In this document: positions 19,171-26,124 of the stretch, piece by piece
Position numbering within the stretch: position 1 is the stretch's first letter
Layout: each line of letters opens with the position of its first letter
Assembly (NCBI GenBank): GCA_031285565.1
Contig: JAITVY010000077.1
Coordinates: forward strand, 27,508-91,507
From: Tannerella sp.
GTDB taxonomy: Bacteria > Bacteroidota > Bacteroidia > Bacteroidales > Tannerellaceae
DNA: 64,000 nucleotides
Direction: 5' to 3'
The notes under the pieces: generated by a model
The model's database searches: none
What the model saw: the letters and a program-made list of their open reading frames with translations, nothing else
What the model was told of the DNA's origin: nothing
Made by a program: the position numbers and the translations under genes

Positions 19171-20045
19171 TGATAAAAAAAGGAATCCATAAAATCTACC
19201 ATTCCACACAGGACTATGTCATTATTTTCATTGGCACAGTTTTGTATGGGTTTGGTTTCAACGGATTTATTCTTTCGAATGAAATTGTTACCGGAGGTGT
19301 TAGCGGTATCAGCGCCCTGATATATTTTGCTTCCGGTATTCCGGTTTCTATTTCTTATTTGGCCATTAATGTCGTTTTATTGGCTATAGCTTTCAAGATT
19401 CTCGGGCTTAAATTCCTGATCAAAACAATCTTTGGTGTTATTTCACTCTCTGCCTCCCTATCTTTTTTCGAATGGTTACTGGGTGGTGTACCAATCATCA
19501 AAGATGAAGTTTTTATGTCGATCATAATTGGTGGAGCAATTTGCGGAACAGGGTTAGGTTTAATCTTTTCTGCGAATGGAAGTACCGGAGGAACAGACAT
19601 CATTGCCGCTATTATCAATAAATACAAAAATATATCAATCGGAACCGGGCTATTGATGGTTGATTTTTTGATTATCAGCTCCTCGTATTTACTCTTCCAT
19701 AATGTAGATAAGATTGTATTCGGTTTCGTAGAAATGATAATCAGCAATTATATGCTCGACCAGATCATTAACGGCAACAGGCAATCCGTACAATTCCTGA
19801 TTTTTTCGAGTAAGTATCAGAAAATCGTTGACCGGATCCTAAGGGATATGGACCGGGGATGCACTTTATTGGATGGTGAAGGCGGTTATTCAAAACAGCC
19901 GACAAAAGTAGTTGTGCTGCTGGTAAAGAAATCAGAATCCCTTACCGTTTTCCGGCTGGTAAAAGAAATCGACCCTCAAGCATTTATCTCACAAAGCATT
20001 GTTCGGGGAGTATATGGTGAAGGATTCGATCCTATCAAAACCTGA
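19170..20045 (+). CDS. YitT-family integral membrane protein with DUF2179 domain
   Basis: The 291-residue product has about six membrane helices between residues 15 and 195 (for example VIIFIGTVLYGFGFNGFIL, with LLIAINVV-like segments following). The family motif GGVSGISALIYF falls in helix 2 and STGGTDIIAAII in helix 5. A cytoplasmic DUF2179 domain at about 205-290 contains the GEGGYSKQPTKVVVLLVKK and GVYGEGFDPI patterns. YitT proteins are presumed transporters; none of the family members I recall gives a firm substrate. The start overlaps the leuS stop by one base (TAATG), so the pair is translationally coupled, a linkage without an obvious functional reason. Confidence 0.9.
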   Translation: MIKKGIHKIYHSTQDYVIIFIGTVLYGFGFNGFILSNEIVTGGVSGISALIYFASGIPVSISYLAINVVLLAIAFKILGLKFLIKTIFGVISLSASLSFFEWLLGGVPIIKDEVFMSIIIGGAICGTGLGLIFSANGSTGGTDIIAAIINKYKNISIGTGLLMVDFLIISSSYLLFHNVDKIVFGFVEMIISNYMLDQIINGNRQSVQFLIFSSKYQKIVDRILRDMDRGCTLLDGEGGYSKQPTKVVVLLVKKSESLTVFRLVKEIDPQAFISQSIVRGVYGEGFDPIKT

Positions 20046-20195
20046 ACATACAATTTTATACAAAAAGCCACGTTACATTAATATGCAAATCGCATATTTT
20101 ATGCAGAGAATCAGTAACAAAAGGCTTTCCCAAGGGGAAGTTGAAGGGGCTTATACATGAAACGAAACATTCAATATTTTGAATCTGGAATCAAA

Positions 20196-20218
20196 GATCG
20201 GCCATAGCCAATTTGGAC
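20196..20218 (+). repeat. interspersed repeat, GATCGGCCATAGCC family (partial copy)
   Basis: GATCGGCCATAGCCAATTTGG closely matches GATCGGCCATAGCCAATTG at 49464-49482. It lies in the 215-bp gap between yitT and rdgB. That gap also has a short palindromic run around 20085-20105 (ATATGCAAATCGCATATTTT) but no other gene signal. Confidence 0.55.
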
Positions 20219-20260
20219 TCCATCCGTTCCATGTCGCTTTAATGCAATAATAAAGATCAC

Positions 20261-20845
20261 ATGAAAACGATTGTTTTTGCTACAAACAATGATCATAAGT
20301 TAAAGGAGGTAAGATCTATCATGCCTTCCCATATAGAGGTGATCAGCCTTGCAGACTTGGGATGTTCGGAAAATATTCCCGAGACAGCTAATACACTTGA
20401 AGGAAATGCTTTACAGAAAGCACGATTTATCCATCAGAAGTTCAGATGTGACTGTTTTGCTGATGATACCGGACTTGAAGTCGATATACTAAATGGCGAA
20501 CCGGGCGTTTATTCGGCACGTTATGCAGGCAAAGACTGTAACAACATTGCGAATATGCAAAAACTGCTTCGCAGTTTATCAAGCAAAACAAACCGGAATG
20601 CCCGCTTCAGGACAGTGATCGCGCTTATCCTGAATGATTCCGAATATCTGTTTGAAGGTATCATTAACGGGTATATCACGCAAACTATGCGAGGGATCAA
20701 GGGATTCGGATACGATCCGATTTTTGTTCCGGATGGATATAAAGAAACATTCGCAGAGTTAGGAGATGAAATAAAAAATAAAATCAGCCATCGGGCAAAA
20801 GCAGTCCAAAAGCTGGCAGCTTTCCTGGCTGCAACAAAAGAATAA
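20261..20845 (+). CDS. rdgB: dITP/XTP pyrophosphatase (RdgB/HAM1 family)
   Basis: The enzyme hydrolyses non-canonical purine triphosphates (dITP, XTP, ITP) to monophosphates and so keeps damaged bases out of DNA and RNA. The 194-residue protein shows all HAM1 landmarks: [12 protein letters not shown] at the N-terminus; [20 protein letters not shown] in the middle with the catalytic acidic pair; then [27 protein letters not shown] and the terminal [11 protein letters not shown]. Length is typical. It sits 73 bp before porZ on the same strand, a distance that allows either separate or joint transcription. Confidence 0.95.
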   Translation: MKTIVFATNNDHKLKEVRSIMPSHIEVISLADLGCSENIPETANTLEGNALQKARFIHQKFRCDCFADDTGLEVDILNGEPGVYSARYAGKDCNNIANMQKLLRSLSSKTNRNARFRTVIALILNDSEYLFEGIINGYITQTMRGIKGFGYDPIFVPDGYKETFAELGDEIKNKISHRAKAVQKLAAFLAATKE

Positions 20846-20918
20846 ACATTTTTTAATGAATTATGGAATCATATTCCGTACTTATCTACGTTTTATAAAT
20901 ATTTGATTTTTTCGACAA

Positions 20919-23213
20919 ATGAAGATACGATTTTTCTTTACAGCTTGTTTTTTAGTTGTGTTCTGCACACTGAATGCACAAAAAGTTGGCACATGGACGA
21001 CCTATCTGGCTTGCTATACTACAACCAGTGTAGCCGAAACCGAGAACTTTGTTTATGCAGTTGCAGATGGTACATTATATCGCTATGGAAAAGACGATAA
21101 AAGTATTAACAAAGTTTATTCTACCCAGACCGGATTAAATGATACGGATATCAAGATCATTAGATACAACCCTTCTTTAAAGAAACTGCTGGTTGTATAT
21201 AGGAATGGGAATATAGACATGATGGATGAAGATGATAACATCACAAATATTCCCTCTATAAAAAATTCCAGTATCATCCAGGACAAAACCGTTAATTTCA
21301 TCTATTTTGACGGAAATACAGCCTATCTGGCCGCAGGTTTTGGTATATGGGTATACCAGATGGACAAAGGGGATGCAGTAGGAACCTATCTGAATACATC
21401 ATCATACGGAGTATGTATACGCAACGAATTTATTTATGCATCTACTCCGACAGGCATACAAAAGGGGTCTGTCAATGCCAATTTACGTGACCCGGCCAAC
21501 TGGGCAACAGTAAACACAAATTCTTCGGATTTCAAGTCATATAATATTCGTGAACTTTATTTATTCAATAATATGGTTTGCTTTCGTGCAGATAGCAGTG
21601 GTGTATATTATCTGGATGAAAATGATAAAATACACACGATGAGAAGTGACAAAAATCTGATCGGAATGAAGCTGGAGTCCGACTATCTGATACCATTTAC
21701 ATCTGCAACTGCTTATTTTTACAAATCATTAGCTAATCCTGTAGAAAAAATGTTGACTGCTATAAATGACATCTCCAGCCTGAAAAACAATGGCAACTTT
21801 TGGGTAGCCTCAGGTGGAAATGGAATACTCGGGGTAAAACGCACCACAGAAAACCAATATGATATTTTTGCTTCAGGCTCAACTGTTGAAGGACCTAAAC
21901 GAAATCTGGATGCATATATGACCGTTCATAATGGCAAATTATTAATCACAGGTGGTGGACGCTGGGAAAATCGATACGGAAATGCAGGAACCTTAATGGT
22001 CTATGAAGATGGTAAATGGTTCAATTTTGACGAAAGAAAGGTAAACAATAAAGTCGGCACATGCAGAGATTATACCAGTGTGGCCGTAGACCCTAATGAT
22101 GAAAACCATTATTTTGTGTCTACGTTTGGGGAAGGAATTTTAGAGTTTAAAAACAATGAATTTGTACAACAATATAGTCATAAAAACTCACCGTTGCAAT
22201 CAGCTCTTCCCAAGTCATCATCTGTAGGAAACTATGTTCGCGTAGGTAGTGTAACCTATGATAAATCTGGAAACCTCTGGATGACAAACTGTTCGGTTGA
22301 TAAGGGTATTTTAAAACTGACTTCAGACGGCACCTGGGATTCATCATTTTCCTTTCCGGGCGTAAGAAATGCTGATTTGGTTGATAAAATCCTGATCACC
22401 TCCAAAGGGCATAAATGGGTAAATGTACCCCGTTCAACTCCGGGTATCTTAATTTTTGATGATGACAAGAATTACAATTTTGTAAGCACATTATCAAGTG
22501 GTTCATCAGGAACCAGTATCCGGTCAAATGTATGCCTTTCAATGGCCGAAGACCTCAATGGCACCATCTGGATTGGCACATCCCAAGGACCTGTATATTG
22601 TTCTAGCCCAAGTAATGCTATTGACAGACCGGATGCACTGACTTTTAGTCATATCATATTACAAGATGACAATGATGAAAACTATGTCTTTCTGGAAAGC
22701 GAACAAATTAATGCCATAGCAGTAGATGGTGGAAACCGTAAGTGGTTAGGTACATCCGGCTCTGGTGTATATGTCATTAGTGAAGATGGAAAAGAAACGA
22801 TTCACCACTTCACTGCCGAAAATTCAGATCTTTATTCAAATACGATTCAAAGTATAGCCATTAATCATCAAACCGGTGAGGTATTTATCGGAACCGACAA
22901 AGGTTTAATTTCTTATCAAAGTGAATCAACAGAAGCAAGTGAAAGTTATTCCGACGTATATGCCTATCCGAATCCGGTACGCCCGGATTTCGACAATCAG
23001 GTAGTTATTACCGGATTAATGGCTAACTCGAATGTAAAAATAACCGATTTATCAGGCAACCTCATTTACCAGGGAAAATCAGCCGGAGGACAAATGGTTT
23101 GGGATTGTCGTAACCGCAGTGGAAATCGTGTGGCTACCGGTATCTATCTGGTGCTCTCTTCTACCGAAAAAGCAAAAGAAAGCGTAGTCGCTAAAATTGC
23201 TGTGGTTAAATAA
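20919..23213 (+). CDS. porZ: T9SS-associated propeller protein PorZ
   Basis: PorZ is an outer-membrane-associated T9SS component of the attachment complex that helps deliver anionic lipopolysaccharide to the sortase PorU. The 764-residue product has a signal peptide (MKIRFFFTACFLVVFCTLNA) and the PorZ opening KVGTWTTYLACYTTT. Two seven-bladed beta-propellers of the two-component-regulator type cover about 25-345 and 350-665 (blades such as DKSGNLWMTNC, DLNGTIWIGTSQGPVY and GGNRKWLGTSGSGVYVI). A C-terminal sorting-type domain at about 680-764 has VYAYPNPVRPDF and GIYLVLSS. Length is close to the Porphyromonas protein (about 776). It is unlinked to porMN by 18 kb, as in other genomes. Confidence 0.88.
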   Translation: MKIRFFFTACFLVVFCTLNAQKVGTWTTYLACYTTTSVAETENFVYAVADGTLYRYGKDDKSINKVYSTQTGLNDTDIKIIRYNPSLKKLLVVYRNGNIDMMDEDDNITNIPSIKNSSIIQDKTVNFIYFDGNTAYLAAGFGIWVYQMDKGDAVGTYLNTSSYGVCIRNEFIYASTPTGIQKGSVNANLRDPANWATVNTNSSDFKSYNIRELYLFNNMVCFRADSSGVYYLDENDKIHTMRSDKNLIGMKLESDYLIPFTSATAYFYKSLANPVEKMLTAINDISSLKNNGNFWVASGGNGILGVKRTTENQYDIFASGSTVEGPKRNLDAYMTVHNGKLLITGGGRWENRYGNAGTLMVYEDGKWFNFDERKVNNKVGTCRDYTSVAVDPNDENHYFVSTFGEGILEFKNNEFVQQYSHKNSPLQSALPKSSSVGNYVRVGSVTYDKSGNLWMTNCSVDKGILKLTSDGTWDSSFSFPGVRNADLVDKILITSKGHKWVNVPRSTPGILIFDDDKNYNFVSTLSSGSSGTSIRSNVCLSMAEDLNGTIWIGTSQGPVYCSSPSNAIDRPDALTFSHIILQDDNDENYVFLESEQINAIAVDGGNRKWLGTSGSGVYVISEDGKETIHHFTAENSDLYSNTIQSIAINHQTGEVFIGTDKGLISYQSESTEASESYSDVYAYPNPVRPDFDNQVVITGLMANSNVKITDLSGNLIYQGKSAGGQMVWDCRNRSGNRVATGIYLVLSSTEKAKESVVAKIAVVK

Positions 23214-23260
23214 ACACTTCGTTTTATTAAAATATCCGCATTAATTTGTTAAAAACAACA

Positions 23261-23298
23261 TAGCGCCTGTTCACTCTTTTAAAGATGATCAGGCGCTA
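23261..23298 (+). terminator. hairpin after porZ
   Basis: TAGCGCCTG pairs with CAGGCGCTA (perfect 9-bp stem, ~20-nt partly paired loop) 47 bp after the porZ stop. No T-run follows on the plus strand, so it may act as an attenuated terminator or an mRNA-stabilising hairpin. Confidence 0.6.
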
Positions 23299-23391
23299 CA
23301 GCATACTAAAATATATTCGTGGAAAATAGCACTGAAATCCCCAACTTTAAAATAAATATCCCCAAACATTTCTGCTTGAGGATAAATTCAG

Positions 23392-23465
23392 TGGAGTATA
23401 TCGGACTCGAACCGATCACCTTTAGACTGCCAGTCTAACGCTCTAGCCAGATGAGCTAATACCCC
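23392..23465 (-). tRNA. tRNA-Ala (anticodon GGC)
   Basis: The minus strand folds into a standard cloverleaf. The acceptor stem is GGGGTAT/ATACTCC with discriminator A; the D-arm is GCTC...GAGC; the anticodon stem TTAGA/TCTAA carries the loop CTGGCAG; the T-arm holds GGTTCGAGTCC. Loop bases 34-36 are GGC, for alanine, and the third acceptor pair is G-T (G3-U70), the identity element of tRNA-Ala, which makes the assignment firm. CCA is not encoded (ACTG follows the acceptor stem). It points opposite to both neighbouring genes. Confidence 0.95.
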
Positions 23466-23516
23466 AGATCGTACTTTTTCACAGCCAAAGATAACGGATT
23501 TTATTGATATATCTGC

Positions 23517-23524
23517 TATCTTTG
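23517..23524 (+). promoter_or_regulatory. -7 box for the DUF4286-ruvC operon
   Basis: TATCTTTG is a perfect TAnnTTTG match 16 bp before the ATG at 23541. It lies between the 5' side of the tRNA-Ala gene and the operon. Confidence 0.6.
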
Positions 23525-23540
23525 TTCAAATTTTAAACAT

Positions 23541-23846
23541 ATGATTGTTTACAATACAACCTTCCATGTCGATGATGAAATACTGAACGAAAGCATTGAA
23601 TACCTGAAACAGGAATTCATTCCTTCCTCAATCCATAGCGGCATACTCTCCCATCCCGTACTGCAACGTGTCTTGCAGAATTCTGAGGCCGGAACAAGTC
23701 TGTGTGTACAGTTTCGTGTGAAGGATCAGCCGACATTACATGAATGGATCAGGCACGAAGGCATCGCTATACAACAGAAACTCGTTGAACGCTTCGGCAC
23801 TAAAATGGCCGGATTTTCAACATTACTTGATGAAATTGATTTATAA
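23541..23846 (+). CDS. DUF4286 family protein
   Basis: A small soluble protein of 101 residues with the family opening [15 protein letters not shown] ferredoxin-like alternation of strands and helices follows ([10 protein letters not shown] in the centre), then a C-terminal helix ending STLLDEIDL. The family is widespread in Bacteroidetes with no known function. Its stop overlaps the ruvC start by one base (TAATG), so it is translationally coupled to the Holliday-junction resolvase. This hints at, but does not prove, a role in DNA metabolism. Confidence 0.88.
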   Translation: MIVYNTTFHVDDEILNESIEYLKQEFIPSSIHSGILSHPVLQRVLQNSEAGTSLCVQFRVKDQPTLHEWIRHEGIAIQQKLVERFGTKMAGFSTLLDEIDL

Positions 23847-24406
23847 TGGCAAGTGATCGCATTATATTGGGAATCGATCCGGGAACCATCGTAATGGGAT
23901 ATGGTGTATTGTTTATCAAAGCACGTAAGCCTGAATTGATAACCATGGGCGTTTTAAGCTTAGATCGTTACGCCGACCATTATGTGCGACTTCGCAGGAT
24001 ATACGAACGCGTCCTTTCGCTGATAGACGAATATCATCCTGATGAGCTGGCTATTGAGGCACCATTCTTCGGGAAAAATGTACAAAGTATGCTAAAATTG
24101 GGACGGGCACAAGGTGCAGCTATTGCTGCCGCCCTTAACCGCGACATTCCGATTTTCGAATATGCACCGTTAAAAATAAAAATGGCTATTACAGGTAACG
24201 GGAAAGCCGCAAAGGAGCAAGTGGCCGGAATGCTTCAACATATCCTGCATATAGCAGATGAAAATATGCTGCCTCAACTGGATGCAACCGACGGATTAGC
24301 GGCCGCATTCTGTCATTATCTACAAACAGACCGGCCTAAACAGGAAAAAAGCTATTCCAGCTGGAAAGACTTCATCGCTAAAAATCCAAATAAAATACGG
24401 AAATAA
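23846..24406 (+). CDS. ruvC: Holliday junction resolvase RuvC
   Basis: RuvC cleaves Holliday junctions during recombination, acting with RuvAB. The 186-residue product has the RNase-H-like fold with catalytic acidic residues in ILGIDPGT (near residue 9), [11 protein letters not shown] (near 68) and the C-terminal [12 protein letters not shown]. Length is typical. The last ~20 residues form a basic tail. It shares an operon with DUF4286 and is followed by a strong hairpin. No ruvA or ruvB is in the window. Confidence 0.96.
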   Translation: MASDRIILGIDPGTIVMGYGVLFIKARKPELITMGVLSLDRYADHYVRLRRIYERVLSLIDEYHPDELAIEAPFFGKNVQSMLKLGRAQGAAIAAALNRDIPIFEYAPLKIKMAITGNGKAAKEQVAGMLQHILHIADENMLPQLDATDGLAAAFCHYLQTDRPKQEKSYSSWKDFIAKNPNKIRK

Positions 24407-24423
24407 GCATTCGTATAAAGCAA

Positions 24424-24458
24424 AAAGGTAAAAGTACCGAAATTATACTTTTACCTTT
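24424..24458. terminator. hairpin between ruvC and gdhA
   Basis: A perfect 13-bp stem (AAAGGTAAAAGTA and its complement) with a 9-nt loop, 18 bp after the ruvC stop. It sits between two convergent genes. T-rich sequence follows on the plus side (CCTCTTGTTCTTTT). Confidence 0.75.
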
Positions 24459-24483
24459 CCTCTTGTTCTTTTATCCCTTTTTT

Positions 24484-24510
24484 TAGTTCCCCTTCAGGGG
24501 TTAGGGGTTC
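24484..24510 (-). repeat. 3'-UTR repeat with CCCCTGAAGGGG palindrome (copy 2, after gdhA)
   Basis: On the minus strand GAACCCCTAACCCCTGAAGG continues to GGAACTAAAA, starting about 17 bp after the gdhA stop codon and running into AAAAAAAGGG. The core CCCCTGAAGGGG is an imperfect palindrome (four perfect pairs each side). It matches copies at 7824-7850 and 40427-40449 in sequence, strand and distance to the stop. Confidence 0.7.
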
Positions 24511-24526
24511 TCTTTATCCTTTTACC

Positions 24527-25861
24527 TTATACGACTCCCTGCGCCATCATAGCACGGGCAACTTTCATAAATCCTGCTATATTAGCTCCTTTCGCATAAT
24601 TTACATAATCACCCTCTTTTCCATAAATAACACATTGATCATGTATACTACTCATGATTTGTTTTAATTTATCATCTACTTCCTGTGCCGTCCAGGAAAT
24701 GTGCATGGCATTTTGAGTCATTTCCAGACCGGATGTTGCAACTCCACCTGCATTTGCAGCTTTACCGGGAGCATATAGAATTTTGTGTTTAAGAAACAAG
24801 TCGGTAGCTTCCGTAGTCAAACCCATATTGGATACTTCAGCCAGACAAATGACTCCGTTATTAATTAATGTACGTGCATCATCTACATCCAACTCGTTTT
24901 GCGTAGCACATGGTAATGCTATATCCATTTTCTGTTCCCACGGACGTTTGTTAGCAAAAAACATGGCTTCAGGATATTTTTCCACGTAAGGAGCAATAAT
25001 ATCTTCACCCGAATTCCGGAGTTCTAACATATAATCAATCTTCGCACCCGAAATACCCTTAGGATCATAAATATATCCATCGGGGCCGGATAATGTTATC
25101 ACTTTAGCACCTAATTCTGTAGCTTTGAGTGCAGATCCCCAGGCTACATTACCAAAACCGGAAATACCAACTGTTTTCCCTTTAATATCAATACCATTAG
25201 TTTTTAACATTTGGTCCACAAAATAAAGTGCACCAAACCCGGTTGCTTCGGGACGCAAAATAGAACCTCCAAACTCCATTCCTTTTCCGGTAAAAGAGCC
25301 GGTATGCACACGAGCCAGTTTCTTATACATGCCAAATAAATAACCTATTTCACGAGCACCAACGCCAAGATCACCGGCTGGCACATCAGTTTCAGGACCA
25401 ATATTCCTCCACAATTCCAGCATATAAGACTGGCAAAACCGCATGATCTCACTATTACTTTTTCCACGACAGCTAAAGTCTGCACCACCTTTTGCTCCTC
25501 CCATCGGAAGTGTCGTCAACGCATTTTTAAAGGTTTGTTCAAAGCCCAAAAATTTCAGAATGGAAACATTAACTGATGGATGAAAACGTAGTCCGCCTTT
25601 ATAAGGACCTATCGCATTATTGAATTGTACACGATAACCTAAGTTTACCTGCACATCCCCTTTATCGTCAACCCAGGGAACGCGAAATGTAAAAATACGA
25701 TCCGGCTCCACCAATCGTTCGATTATCTTTGCCTTCTCAAATTCAGGATGTTGATTATAGACTTCTTCAATAGTAGATAATACTTCCTCTATGGCTTGTA
25801 AGTATTCCTGTTCGCCTGGATGCCTTGCTTCCAAGGCAGTCAATATTAACTCTGTTTTCAT
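24527..25861 (-). CDS. gdhA: NADP-type glutamate dehydrogenase
   Basis: The enzyme interconverts 2-oxoglutarate plus ammonia and glutamate, the main ammonia-assimilation step in Bacteroidales. The 444-residue length and motifs fit the hexameric bacterial family: GPYKGGLRFHPSVN and PMGGAKGGADF (catalytic lysine region), NIGPETDVPAGDLGVGAREIG, the Rossmann motif ISGFGNVAWGSALKA, then CATQNELD and the late ANAGGVATSGLEM. NADP preference is inferred from overall similarity to the hexameric biosynthetic type. It has its own -7 box upstream and a 3'-UTR repeat downstream. Confidence 0.96.
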   Translation of the reverse strand: MKTELILTALEARHPGEQEYLQAIEEVLSTIEEVYNQHPEFEKAKIIERLVEPDRIFTFRVPWVDDKGDVQVNLGYRVQFNNAIGPYKGGLRFHPSVNVSILKFLGFEQTFKNALTTLPMGGAKGGADFSCRGKSNSEIMRFCQSYMLELWRNIGPETDVPAGDLGVGAREIGYLFGMYKKLARVHTGSFTGKGMEFGGSILRPEATGFGALYFVDQMLKTNGIDIKGKTVGISGFGNVAWGSALKATELGAKVITLSGPDGYIYDPKGISGAKIDYMLELRNSGEDIIAPYVEKYPEAMFFANKRPWEQKMDIALPCATQNELDVDDARTLINNGVICLAEVSNMGLTTEATDLFLKHKILYAPGKAANAGGVATSGLEMTQNAMHISWTAQEVDDKLKQIMSSIHDQCVIYGKEGDYVNYAKGANIAGFMKVARAMMAQGVV

Positions 25862-25896
25862 AGCGCTTAATTTAAAAGTTATATAACATTTTGATA

Positions 25897-25904
25897 CAAA
25901 TATA
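25897..25904 (-). promoter_or_regulatory. -7 box for gdhA
   Basis: Minus-strand TATATTTG (TAnnTTTG) lies 35 bp before the gdhA ATG. A TTTG occurs 15 bp further upstream, shorter than the usual 19-21 bp spacing. Confidence 0.6.
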
Positions 25905-25978
25905 ATTATTTTCGGGATTCAAAAAAGCCTTTTGTTGACATTTTGATATTTTTATACCTGAAATTCAACAAAATCAAG

Positions 25979-25986
25979 TATATTTG
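25979..25986 (+). promoter_or_regulatory. -7 box for the REC/PEP-pyruvate-binding gene
   Basis: TATATTTG matches TAnnTTTG and is followed by CA, typical of Bacteroidetes starts. It would give a leader of about 135 nt before the ATG at 26125. The 263-bp divergent region shared with gdhA shows nothing else. Confidence 0.5.
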
Positions 25987-26124
25987 CATTACAACTCAAC
26001 AAAAATACCTGCATCTTGTTTTGCCATATAAGGCAACAAATTTCTTTCATAAAGAAAGCAATTTAAAATGTCAAAACAATATCTTTATGCTTACTTTTGA
26101 ATTTATTTATAATAGTTGATTTAT

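Noticed and set aside
23261..23298. Riboswitch or small RNA after porZ
   Set aside because: Only a single hairpin without a known aptamer pattern; a terminator-like role is simpler.
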